A stretch of 64,000 nucleotides of DNA from Ustilago trichophora (lineage: Eukaryota > Basidiomycota > Ustilaginomycetes > Ustilaginales > Ustilaginaceae), in the NCBI GenBank assembly GCA_900323505.1, contig OOIN01000035.1, forward strand, positions 248,001 to 312,000, given 5' to 3'. The notes below the pieces were generated by a model that was not told the DNA's origin, ran no database searches, and saw only the letters and a program-made list of their open reading frames with translations. A program made the translations under genes and the position numbers. Positions 1 through 8,896 of this stretch are shown one piece after another (position 1 is the first letter of the stretch; the number at the start of each line of letters is the position of its first letter).

Positions 1-2
1 AG

Positions 3-281
3 GCGTGGCTTGCCGATCGCAAGGTCAGGATCAAGAACGAGATGGCCGAAGAGACTGGTGGATTGGCAGCAGCGGCGGCGGCTGGATTGCTAAGCGATGA
101 TGACGAGGAGATGGGCGAGGCAGGCGGCGCCGATGAGGATGAGGACAGCGAGGAGGATGCAGACTTTGCCGCCGACTCGGACTCGGATGGTGGTTCGCCG
201 TCAGAGGCAAGCTCGGATGAGGACGAGGATGGCGGTTACGACGATGCTGATGAGAGGCCAAAGAAGAAGAGGAAGGATTGA
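3..281 (+). CDS. Histone chaperone C-terminus (Rtt106/Pob3 type), 5' truncated by window edge
   Basis: The frame is open from the first bases and ends with TGA at 281, so only the last ~92 residues are present. They start with a short basic segment (AWLADRKVRIKNEMAEE), continue as a long Asp/Glu/Ser-rich tail, and end in a basic cluster (RPKKKRKD) that could be a nuclear localisation signal. A KxRxKNEM segment followed by an acidic tail is typical of fungal histone chaperones of the Rtt106 or Pob3 (FACT) type, which bind H3-H4 or nucleosomes during chromatin assembly and transcription. The acidic tail alone cannot separate these two families. The ATG at 42 is internal, since the frame is open upstream of it. 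Family assignment is inference; the reading frame is clear. Confidence 0.6.
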   Translation, partial: AWLADRKVRIKNEMAEETGGLAAAAAAGLLSDDDEEMGEAGGADEDEDSEEDADFAADSDSDGGSPSEASSDEDEDGGYDDADERPKKKRKD

Positions 282-403
282 GAGAGTTGCATACCCGCAC
301 ACAGACGCGCACTCATTGTCAATTCAGCCATTCTTCCCGCACAGACACACACACACACGAGACCGCATCGTGAGACTGCCTTTATATTTGCCTCTAGGTT
401 TAT

Positions 404-1582
404 CTACTTTTCAGCCTGAGTCCCAGCTTTCCATCTCTCCATCACCCCCTCGACCCAATCTTGATTCCTCAACAACCCCTCCACTCTATCCTGTAACCAA
501 TCCACATTTCCCCAAAATCCACCACTCCACCCTGCCAAAAACCTGACCCAACTTATTAGCGCCAGCTCCCAATCGCGCATCAACTCTTCGAACTCATATT
601 TCGCCCCCTTCGGCAACCTTTCTACCAAGAACCCATGATAAGTCTTTAGCAGCTCTTCCTCTCCATCCGTATCACGGAGGTGAGGACGTGGGATTGAAGT
701 GGTGAGGAATTTGGCCAAGTCCTGTACTCCCAATCCGACACCAACATATTGGAAGTCGTACATGGCCATTCGGGTGGCATCACGAGAAAATGCCATGTTG
801 GCAGCTTTTACATCGCCATGTATCAAGCTGAGCCTTGTGCGATCCGAGGGGTTGTTGAGACACCAATCGACGGCAAAGGGAAGATCTGAAGAGGAGTGGA
901 GGCCGAGTTGACCCCAGAGATCGTGTTGGGGGTCGATGGAGGAAAGTTCTTCCATCCGTGTTGCGAGGTAGTGATATCCTCCCTGTTGCCACAGTCCTTT
1001 TCCACGCCATGATTCAACAGCAGTAGAAGGGGCTGGGCAGAACCCTTCCGTTCCGGATTGGGACGAGCTTTCGATATCCCACGATGCAGCATGGAAGCTC
1101 GCTAACCACTCTAAGCTCTTCCCAACCTGCTTGTCGCTCAACGATGCCCTCTTCTCGGTCAGCACAGGAAATCGCAAGCTGAGATCTTCCATTACTAGAG
1201 CCTGTCCCCTATCTGCCCCCTCTTTCTCTGCTGATGAAGACGAAGAGGCGAATAGTTTGGGTATGCAACACCCGGCGTCATCTCGGGTGAGATGCGCCGC
1301 GAAATCGCGGTAGAAATTCGCCTCTACACGGTAGGACAGCATCTTTCGTGCATGTCCCTCGTCGTATTCCTCGAAAGAGGTATTTAGGGGCGGACGAATG
1401 GTTTTCACGATATATGTGGCGTCATCTGGAGACGAGGACGAGGAAGAGGGGTGAGAAATGTGGATCCGATAGATGTGACCATAGCCAGCCCAGAGCTCAG
1501 AGAGATGGGTGGATCTGGTTATGCTGCAACCGGCGGGGAGGAGCGGCAAGAGGAGTGCTTGAAGGTCGTGATTTTGCCGCAT
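404..1582 (-). CDS. CHK/ecdysteroid-kinase-like (APH-fold) small-molecule kinase
   Basis: An open frame of ~392 residues. Key signatures are a catalytic-loop-like IHGDVKAANM near residue 255 (Brenner-type HxDxxxxN) and a YDFQYVGVG segment ~20 residues later, standing for the DFG-like metal site. Together with the C-terminal WxRFLAGW region these are hallmarks of the aminoglycoside-phosphotransferase-like CHK/EcKinase-like (DUF1679) superfamily, which phosphorylates small molecules. The substrate cannot be inferred. I chose the ATG at 1582 (MRQNHDLQALLLPLLP). The frame stays open upstream to about 1744 without another obvious ATG, so a 5' exon is possible. It is divergent from the NTF2-like gene at 2584, with a 1-kb shared upstream region. 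Its 3' end points towards the chaperone gene (convergent). No break was seen. Confidence 0.75.
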   Translation of the reverse strand: MRQNHDLQALLLPLLPAGCSITRSTHLSELWAGYGHIYRIHISHPSSSSSSPDDATYIVKTIRPPLNTSFEEYDEGHARKMLSYRVEANFYRDFAAHLTRDDAGCCIPKLFASSSSSAEKEGADRGQALVMEDLSLRFPVLTEKRASLSDKQVGKSLEWLASFHAASWDIESSSQSGTEGFCPAPSTAVESWRGKGLWQQGGYHYLATRMEELSSIDPQHDLWGQLGLHSSSDLPFAVDWCLNNPSDRTRLSLIHGDVKAANMAFSRDATRMAMYDFQYVGVGLGVQDLAKFLTTSIPRPHLRDTDGEEELLKTYHGFLVERLPKGAKYEFEELMRDWELALISWVRFLAGWSGGFWGNVDWLQDRVEGLLRNQDWVEGVMERWKAGTQAEK

Positions 1583-2583
1583 GGTTGCAGCTCTGCCTTC
1601 TTGAGGCTTCCCAGAATCTTTTAGGGATAGGATGGCTCTTGTGTCCTTGATAGCCGGAAAGTGTTGGTACGAAGGATTCACAGAGAAGACAATCTGGTGG
1701 TGGTGGCATGTGCGTCCTCCACAAAAGGCTGCATAAAATGACAACCCGACAGCGCTCTTATTCTTTTTTAGGAAATTTGTTTTTGTTCGCTGATTGAATC
1801 TAACAAATTCAGATCCACGTGATGCCCTGTAGCCACGGCGCGACTGCGCTCGCTGAAACTTGTTTCTTTAAAATCGAAACCCCAACACCTCAACCAGGAA
1901 GGCGCTCTTCCTGTCAATACCCGCAGTGGCAAACGATCTTCCACCCGATATGAAGGACGAGCGCCATAGTTACGATACTCAGAGCTTGAGCGGAAGGAGG
2001 GCGTCGTACGAGAAGAAGAGCCGCAGAGAGGGCGCTGCAATTCGAAAGAGGAGGAGGTGCAGTAGAATGTTGATCAACCACGCCTGATGAAAAGGAGGGA
2101 GACGAAAATTCGAGGCAGCACATCGCACCTTGCCACTTATGCAGCAGCTTGCATGACATGACGCTGCAAAGTGACTCCTGTTACAGTACAGTACTGTACA
2201 GTACTTTAAGCTGTGTGAGAGTCTATTCGAATTAAGAGAGCCTCCCTTGCGTGCGTTGCCTCTTTGGGTTTGGTCTTTTTGCGCCTTCAGGGTCCACCCA
2301 CCAAACTCCCTTTGCTGCTGGACAGAGTGAATCGAGATAGAATCTACTTTTGCCCGCGCAAACTTGTCCTTCCAATAAAGATCCCTCGTTCAAGGCTGCT
2401 GTCCCTTTCTTCATCACCAACTTCCTCAACGAACTTCAAGATCTCCATCTCTCACCAACATCGTCCTCACTGCTACCTTTTCAACACTTCAAGCAACAGC
2501 AACACCTTTACATCGACCACTCGGCACCACCACTAGCATCATCCTCCCAGTCATCACCTTCCAATTCCAAAACATCTTCAAGT
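1583..2583. promoter_or_regulatory. Divergent intergenic region between kinase-like and NTF2-like genes
   Basis: A ~1-kb non-coding stretch serving both flanking genes. It holds the palindromic GTACTGTAC cluster at 2181-2205. From ~2260 it has a pyrimidine-rich segment that probably is the 5' leader of the gene at 2584. I see no convincing coding signal. Confidence 0.5.
2181..2205. promoter_or_regulatory. GTACTGTAC palindrome cluster
   Basis: Overlapping ACAGTAC/GTACTGT units form a nearly perfect palindrome of about 20 bp in the divergent promoter. The same unit recurs at 14502, 19419, 39582 and 61621. Its function is unknown; it could be a transcription-factor site or a simple-sequence expansion. 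Confidence 0.4.
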
Positions 2584-3368
2584 ATGTTCCACGCATCCAA
2601 CACCCGACTCAACGCCGCCGGTCTCGCCCCCGAGCACTCGAAGCTCCTCCCCGAGCGACAGCCCAAGGATGACGAAGCTAACCTCCTCCAGTCTCTTCAC
2701 CAAGTAAGTTACGCTCTTCACCTTCATTCACACTTTTGCTCACACTTTTGCTCTTGCAAGCACCTTGACTAACACACACTGCTGCTTTTACACTTACGCA
2801 TCTTCAGCTCTACACATCGGCCACGCCCAGCGATGAATGCTTCTCGATCTTTGCCAACGAGGCCATCCTCACCCTTCCCTCTGGTGACGTAGTTGTCGGG
2901 CCCAACGGCATCAAGTCCAAGTTTTCCGAACTTCTCTCTTCCTATACCTCGCGCACCTTGCGTCAGCGTCTTCTGGTGACACCCGAGTCTTTGCCCCACC
3001 GCACCATTGTGCTCGACCACATGCTGAGTCTCTCCTCCGACGACGGCGAGACGGTCAAGACCGTCCACTCTCTCGTGGTCATCAAGCGCAAGGCCCAAGA
3101 CGGCAAGATCTCGTCCTTCACCGAGGAAGAAGGCCACCGCAAAGCCACCGCACCACTCGCCGCCAGAGCTGCAGCAGCAAACAGCTTCTACTCGCCTACA
3201 GACGCCCAGATGAGCCCTGTCTCGTCCAAGTTGAACTTGGCAAAGAGGAAACATCACATGAAGGCCAAACCCACAGCACTGTTTGCAAACAGGTCCGGTT
3301 TGAGACAGGCCATCATCCCCGGCTCTCCAGCACAGAGCACAGGGACAAACGCCGATATGGAGTTCTAA
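2584..3368 (+). CDS. NTF2-like superfamily protein, one intron
   Basis: Coding joins 2584..2703 and 2808..3368, giving 226 residues. The intron (2704-2807) has donor GTAAGT, a CTAAC branch site near 2769 and acceptor TTCAG; both exons keep phase 0. Residues 30-130 (EANLLQSLHQ, then FSIFANEAILTLPSGD and VLDHMLSLSS) resemble the NTF2/SnoaL-like cone fold, in which an N-terminal helix precedes a strand carrying 'A..TLP.G..V.G...I'. The C-terminal third is low-complexity and basic. No catalytic residues can be assigned, so its role is open. It is a single gene, divergent from the kinase-like gene and followed by USO1 in the same direction. Splicing call high, fold call moderate. Confidence 0.7.
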
Positions 3369-3914
3369 AGCAAAAACATCATCTTCAGTATCGGTTGTTG
3401 GTTGATGTGGTCTTTCTCAGTGTCCGGTTTTTTGCTTCTCCTTTTGCATCTATTCCCAAAGTGTGTATATAATCTCTCTCGGTCGTGGTTTGGCTTCTTT
3501 TTGCATCATCTCCTCCCTACCAAGTGCTCCTCCTCGCATGTCGATTTGTGGCATGGCGCTGTTGAGGAGGCGCTCCTACGCTCAATGTATCCTGTTCAAA
3601 AGTCAATCGAGAGAATGTACAGACAGAGCCCGATTTTCATTGATTTTATCGGGAGTATACGCCCGATCGATAAATTGAACATACATGCACATGCACGCTT
3701 CCCGTGCACGAAGCAATTCCACGACTGCCAGGTCACTGCACTTCCTCGACCATTCCTTCATCTTGACCATCATCATCAGTCTCGTCATCCTTTCTTCTGT
3801 ACAAACAGCTGTCATTACCTCCATCAAATTCCCAAAACATTTTCAACTTTAGCACCCAACCCCCTCGACTAAGCCAAGGTTCGCCCCCTTCTGTAGGGCC
3901 TCCTCACCCTCACC
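3369..3914. other. Intergenic region upstream of USO1
   Basis: 546 bases with no supported gene. It is pyrimidine-rich close to the USO1 start codon (3740-3910), as expected for a leader. Nothing else stands out. Confidence 0.5.
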
Positions 3915-6900
3915 ATGTTGCACGGCCTCAACATCCTCCGGCAGCAATATTCACAGCTCTCTAAACCAGGCGGAGGCAATCAATCTGCCATCAACACCAT
4001 CCAGACTCTGGCGGATCGACTCTTGAAAGCAGATGAGAATCAGCTCTCCATCGAAGACCGTAGAGCAGCCGTACTTGCCCTCAAGGGTCTCAGCAGGGAT
4101 CACAACAAGGCTGTCGGTGAACATGCGCTTCCGGCATTGCTCACTTCGCTTCAGAGAGATGCCAAGGATGAAGACATTGCTCGTGCACTGATCGAGTGCT
4201 GCATCACCCTCTGCGAGGTGCAATCGCCAGATTCTGCACAGGGATCGGGCGCCAACCAGGGACAGCCACAGAACAAGCGCAAGCAGCAAGAGCAAGGTCC
4301 ACCTCCAGGTTTGCAGCATACCGACATCTTTTTGCAAGAACCAGGACCTTTGCACTGCCTTTTGCCGCTTCTCGCGCCCGACCGTGCCTTCTACACTCGC
4401 TTTGCGTCGCTTCAGCTTCTCGGTTCGCTGCTGCGTAACAGGCCACACCGGGTTCAGGACCATGTGCTGGTAGCACCCGGTGGATGCGGCGCCATCCTCG
4501 AATGTCTCGCGGAGGGTGCTGGATCGTCTGCAGAGATCGTCCGCAACGAGGCTCTCCTACTCCTCCCGCATCTCGTATATGGCAATGCCGACATCCAGAA
4601 GCTCGTCGCCTTCGAAGGAGCCTTCGAAAAGCTCCTCGACGTCTGCGCTGCTGAAGGCAGGATCGAAGGTGGTGTCATTGTCCAAGACGCCCTCGAAGGT
4701 CTCGAAGCGCTCCTACGATACAACGTCTCCAATCAGAACTACTTCCGCGAAACACTCTCAATCCCCATGCTGGCACCTTTGCTCTTCTACCCGCCGGGTC
4801 CATCCAACAACGAATTTCCCTCGAAGCACGCCGAACACGAGTATGCGCGCCAGCTCGAGGCATTCTGCTTCCAAGATTGGGACCAGCAAAAGGTCAACAA
4901 TGCCAAGATCGTACTTGACATCGCAGGGCTGCTCATTGGTGGCCAGGGTGAAGGCAGACGTGCAAACCAGGGCGCGCTGTTGCAGTGTGGCATGACAAAG
5001 TGTCTCCTCGATCTGGCACTCGCATCAACCGCACCGGCTAGTCTCAAGGCTCAGGCACTCCACGTCTCAGCTTCGCTCATGCAGGCTTCGAGGGCTAATC
5101 AGGATCTGCTCTCGACGTTGCTCGTACAGCCGGTCAAGGTCGTACACGCTACCAAGCCCGACGCAGGCGACGGTGGGCCGGAGGGAGAACACTCACAAGA
5201 CCCGACATACGCTGCCGCCGCACCTGTTGAGCCCAGCTTCACCCGCTTGGAGCCTCGACTTGCCTCTGTGTGTCTTGTCGAGACTGCCATCGGTACCTCG
5301 GGTGCCAAGGGCGGCCTCGGGTTGAGGGGTGCTGCTATCGCCTGCTTCCGCTCTTACGTGGCGGATAATATGGATGCTCGACTAGCTATCATTAACGGTA
5401 TGGCTCCGGAGGCGGATGACAAGGAGGACGTGTCTCCCGCTGGCAAAGTCTTGCTGGAGGGAATCATCCAGAGCCCTTCCACACAGGCCACTGCCGAGCA
5501 CGCTGATGCGTACAAGCATCTCGTATCTGCCATGCTCTTCTCCTACCTCCTTCGCGGAAGCGAGACTGCCAAAGCCGCTGCACGTGCCGTTGCGATCAAC
5601 CCAGACGGCAGCATCATCAAGCACGTCCGTGCAGAGCCCGAAGGCGATGACTCTGATGATGACGATGACGCACCTTCATCTCTGATTCAAGTCATCGTCG
5701 GCAATTTGACGCTTTCGGAACGAGAGCTCGCCGATGCAGTCCGCAAAGAACGCGCCTCCGCTATGGGTGCTACCGTCTCTTCAACCTCGTACTCGGCCGC
5801 AGACTGGACCCGAATCATGGTGGGCTACCTCGTTCTTCTCTCTGTTTGGCTGCACGACTCGCCGCTGTCTGTGCGCGATTTCCTGTCCGAATCGGCGACC
5901 CTGCAAGCCGTGATACAGCCCGTTGCTCAATCTTCGGGTGTCGACCCGCTCATCCAGGGCCTCGCAGCCTTCCTCCTTGGTGTGGCGTACGAGTTCGATA
6001 CGGACCCAGGGAAAGTCGCTGTTACACGCGCAACCATGCACCCAATCCTCCAATCTCGCATTGGCGCAGACCAGTTTGCCGTTCGCATCAGCCGCATCGA
6101 AGACGACCCCCGCTTCCGCGAGGTGACCCCTGACGTCCTCGAAAAGCTCATCCTCGTCGAAGAGCAAACTGAAGCGGATGAGCTTCGCGCCAAGCAAGTT
6201 GCAGAAGCCAAAGCTGCTGCCGCCGCTGCTGCTGCTGCTCAAGCCGCCGCCGCCCAAGCCTCCTCTTCAGACCCTAACGCCGCCCACAACGACGCCAAGA
6301 AACCAGAAGACAAGACGAAAGCCGACGAAGAAGCCCAAGACAAAGATCTCGAAGTCAACGGTTTGGGCCACTTGTCCAAACGTCGACGTGCAGGTCTCTG
6401 GTTCGACTGGGCATTTGTCGAATTCTGGCGTTCCAATTCTACCCTCATTGCTAAATCTATCACCGTCGATCCTACTTCTTCTTCCGCTAAAGAAGCTTCA
6501 CTCCCCGCCGAGCTGCTCGATGCCCAACGCCAGGTGGAAGCTTTGAGGGATACGGTGAGCAAGCAAACACGCGAGATCGAGGTGCTCGAAAAGCGGGTTG
6601 AGGAACTTACTTCCTCGCACGCCGCCCAGCTGTCTGAGCTCAACACCGAGCTCAGTGCCGCCAAGGAAGCACTGGAATCCCACGCGCCCCAACTACAAGC
6701 GGCACAGACAGAGCTCGAACAGTTGAAATCCAGCCACGCCGCCGCACTAGCCGAAATTCAAGCCAAGCACGATACACTCTCAGAACAGCTGGCACAGTCT
6801 CAAGCCCGGGAGGAAGAGGTGAACGGCAAAGTGCTGCAACTTACCTCTGAGATGGCACGCATTTCCACGGGAAAGCCATCCCAGAAGGAATTTGCTGCGC

Positions 6901-8231
6901 TGCAAAAGGCGAATGAGGAGCTGAAGAAGAAACATGATGATCTCGTCGCTTCTTCTGGTGGCGAAGGCGGTGAAGGCAAAGCAGTTGGGTCAGGTGCAGC
7001 GATGAAAGATCTTCTCGAGGCTCGAGAGCTGGCTTCGAAACGGGCAAACGAGATCGACGAGTTGCAGGCAAAAATCACAGCACTCGAATCGGCCGTTGCT
7101 AACGCCGGTGGATCCAACAGCAACGAAACGATCTTCTCTGCTGGAGAAGGCAACGAGGAGGTGCAGGCAAAACTCGATGCCGCCCTCAAAGAGAAATCCG
7201 AACTGGAGGAGAAACTCGCCTCGAACAACCAACAACATTCTTCTGCCTCTGCTGACCTGGAAAAGGCCAACGAAGAGTTGACACGATTGAAAGCTCTGCT
7301 CGAGGACAAAGAAAAGCTGGAAACTAAGGTTCAAGAGCTCGAAAAGCAGATTTCTACCCAGCAACAAGAAGGAGAGAGTGCAAAGGGCCAACAGGCTCAG
7401 CAAGTTGATGTGCTGCACGAAGAAAAAGCTGCACTCGAGAAGAAGCTGGAGGCTTTGGAAAAGGTCGCAGAGGAGAAGAAGGAACTGGAGAGCAAGTTGA
7501 AGGATCTTGAAAAGGTGTCTTCTGAGAAGAAGGAGCTCGAAAAGAAGGTGACCAACCTCGAGAAGGTCTCCAAGGACAAAGCGGAGCTCGAGAAGAAGGT
7601 CAAGGATCTCGACAAGCTCAACAAGGACAAAGCTGGACTTGAGAAGAAGCTGAAGGATCTTGAAAAGGTTTCCTCTGAGAAGAAGGAGCTCGAGAAAAAG
7701 GTGAAGGATCTCGACAAGCTCGCCAAGGACAAAGCCGAGCTCGAAAAGAAAGTCAAGGATCTCGAAAAGGTGTCCAAGGACAAAGCCGAGCTCGAGAAGA
7801 AGCTCAAGGCCCTCGAAAGCAGCTCCGCGGCATCCAGCAAGGATCTCGAAACCCAGCTTGAATCGCTGGAAACCTCGACCAAGGCGGACAAGGAGAAGCT
7901 TGAACGGCTGTCGAAGGTGGAAGCCGAGAAAGCCGGGTTGGAGAAGAAGCTTTCTACGCTCTCCAACCTCGAGATTGAGAAGAAGGAGCTCGAGGCCAAG
8001 GTCAAGACTCTCGAAGCCGCCACGACGTCGAAGAAGAACAACAATGTCGATGCTAAGCAGTTGGACAAGTTGAAAAAGGAAAAAGAAGATATCGCAAAGG
8101 AAAACGAAGATCTGCTCGTCTTGCTAGAGGAGCTCACGCAGAAACGGAAGAAGGACAAGGCCAAGCTGAGGGAGAAGGGCGAAGAAGTTAGCGACGACGA
8201 AGACGATGACGATGATGATGATGAGGAGTGA
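3915..8231 (+). CDS. USO1: Uso1/p115-like vesicle tethering protein
   Basis: 1438 residues in one exon, starting at CACCATG. The N-terminal ~750 residues form an armadillo-like helical head (GLNILRQQYSQL, ALKGLSRDHNKAVGEHALPALL, then a GALLQCGMTKCLLDLAL block) matching the Uso1/p115 head. A low-complexity Ala-rich linker follows near residues 755-790, then a coiled coil from ~870 to ~1410 and an Asp/Glu tail (DDEDDDDDDDEE). This order of globular head, long coiled coil and acidic tail is diagnostic of Uso1/p115, which tethers ER-derived COPII vesicles at the cis-Golgi with Rab1/Ypt1. Length lies between human p115 (~960) and yeast Uso1 (~1790). The coiled coil contains an unusual run of 17-residue repeats (see 7455-7811). 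An Asp-rich loop (GDDSDDDDD) lies near residue 578. Confidence 0.92.
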   Translation: MLHGLNILRQQYSQLSKPGGGNQSAINTIQTLADRLLKADENQLSIEDRRAAVLALKGLSRDHNKAVGEHALPALLTSLQRDAKDEDIARALIECCITLCEVQSPDSAQGSGANQGQPQNKRKQQEQGPPPGLQHTDIFLQEPGPLHCLLPLLAPDRAFYTRFASLQLLGSLLRNRPHRVQDHVLVAPGGCGAILECLAEGAGSSAEIVRNEALLLLPHLVYGNADIQKLVAFEGAFEKLLDVCAAEGRIEGGVIVQDALEGLEALLRYNVSNQNYFRETLSIPMLAPLLFYPPGPSNNEFPSKHAEHEYARQLEAFCFQDWDQQKVNNAKIVLDIAGLLIGGQGEGRRANQGALLQCGMTKCLLDLALASTAPASLKAQALHVSASLMQASRANQDLLSTLLVQPVKVVHATKPDAGDGGPEGEHSQDPTYAAAAPVEPSFTRLEPRLASVCLVETAIGTSGAKGGLGLRGAAIACFRSYVADNMDARLAIINGMAPEADDKEDVSPAGKVLLEGIIQSPSTQATAEHADAYKHLVSAMLFSYLLRGSETAKAAARAVAINPDGSIIKHVRAEPEGDDSDDDDDAPSSLIQVIVGNLTLSERELADAVRKERASAMGATVSSTSYSAADWTRIMVGYLVLLSVWLHDSPLSVRDFLSESATLQAVIQPVAQSSGVDPLIQGLAAFLLGVAYEFDTDPGKVAVTRATMHPILQSRIGADQFAVRISRIEDDPRFREVTPDVLEKLILVEEQTEADELRAKQVAEAKAAAAAAAAAQAAAAQASSSDPNAAHNDAKKPEDKTKADEEAQDKDLEVNGLGHLSKRRRAGLWFDWAFVEFWRSNSTLIAKSITVDPTSSSAKEASLPAELLDAQRQVEALRDTVSKQTREIEVLEKRVEELTSSHAAQLSELNTELSAAKEALESHAPQLQAAQTELEQLKSSHAAALAEIQAKHDTLSEQLAQSQAREEEVNGKVLQLTSEMARISTGKPSQKEFAALQKANEELKKKHDDLVASSGGEGGEGKAVGSGAAMKDLLEARELASKRANEIDELQAKITALESAVANAGGSNSNETIFSAGEGNEEVQAKLDAALKEKSELEEKLASNNQQHSSASADLEKANEELTRLKALLEDKEKLETKVQELEKQISTQQQEGESAKGQQAQQVDVLHEEKAALEKKLEALEKVAEEKKELESKLKDLEKVSSEKKELEKKVTNLEKVSKDKAELEKKVKDLDKLNKDKAGLEKKLKDLEKVSSEKKELEKKVKDLDKLAKDKAELEKKVKDLEKVSKDKAELEKKLKALESSSAASSKDLETQLESLETSTKADKEKLERLSKVEAEKAGLEKKLSTLSNLEIEKKELEAKVKTLEAATTSKKNNNVDAKQLDKLKKEKEDIAKENEDLLVLLEELTQKRKKDKAKLREKGEEVSDDEDDDDDDDEE
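7455..7811 (+). repeat. Seven tandem 51-bp (17-residue) repeats in the Uso1 coiled coil
   Basis: Residues ~1181-1299 of the Uso1-like protein are seven consecutive 17-residue units of the form L-[ED]-K-[VL]-x-x-[ED]-K-x-x-L-E-x-K-[VL]-x-x, for example LEKVSKDKAELEKKVKD. Units 2 and 5 are nearly identical, as are units 3 and 7. That pattern suggests recent duplication or conversion of 51-bp blocks. Confidence 0.85.
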
Positions 8232-8295
8232 TGATGTGGGATTTCTTTTGAATCCAGAATTTTTTCACTGTCACCAACGCCTTTGTTGCATCTGT

Positions 8296-8323
8296 TGTGT
8301 GTGTGTGTGTGTGTGTGTGTGTG
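8296..8323. repeat. (GT)n microsatellite
   Basis: About 14 GT units lie just downstream of the USO1 stop codon. Confidence 0.95.
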
Positions 8324-8340
8324 ACCTTGCCTGTGAGACT

Positions 8341-8494
8341 CACATCGTAAAAAAAGGAAATATCCACCTCGCAGCCACCCGCCGAAGCCACCCCCGATTG
8401 TATTCACCACTCGGGACCAAAATGAATTGAATTTGATTTTTTTCATTACAATCGGGGGTGCTGCGAGGTGGATATTTCCTTTTTTTACGATATG
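8341..8494. mobile_element. Foldback MITE, family A copy 1
   Basis: A 154-bp inverted repeat. The left arm starts CACATCGTAAAAAAAGGAAA and is mirrored by a right arm ending CGATATG. The arms match over ~32 bp, up to the GCAGCCACC/GGTG region, with a short unrelated centre. ACT occurs on both sides (8338-8340 and 8495-8497), consistent with a 3-bp target duplication. Other family A copies lie at 23.5-26.2 kb and 32.8-33.3 kb. Confidence 0.8.
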
Positions 8495-8721
8495 ACTCTT
8501 GAAGGGCAAACGCTCTTTACTTCAGGTGAGAGAGAAGTCTTTGCATCCATGACTTCTTGCACAGATGGCCAACAAAACCGCCAGAAGTGGGTCCAACCAA
8601 CCCCGTCTCACCGGCGAATTCTCGCCCTTCATCCGCAAAAACTTGACTCTGACTCGTCGAATCCACCGCGCTTCGTTTAGCGGAGGAAACCAGCACAGCT
8701 TTGAGGCCATTGTTTGCACTA

Positions 8722-8763
8722 ACGTAATTACAGTAGTACCGACGCGGATGTAGTACCGACGCG
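8722..8763. repeat. Left terminal inverted repeat of transposon copy 1
   Basis: 42 bp, exactly mirrored at 10926-10967. It has two direct sub-repeats of GTAGTACCGACGCG at a 17-bp period, probably paired transposase binding sites. Confidence 0.93.
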
Positions 8764-8896
8764 TTCGCCGAGCTTAATTTTCAGTCTGATGGTAGTACTC
8801 GGCGTGATCGTGATCTCAGCAGTCTGTGAATCAATCCGAGTCAAACTTCAATGGTGTGTTCCTGAGATGCTATGATACATGTTGAGCTAAACAGAA

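Noticed and set aside
7397..8509. Ser-rich minus-strand frame in the Uso1 coiled-coil repeats
   Set aside because: Low-complexity mirror of Lys/Glu codons (AAG/GAG read as CTT/CTC); not a gene.
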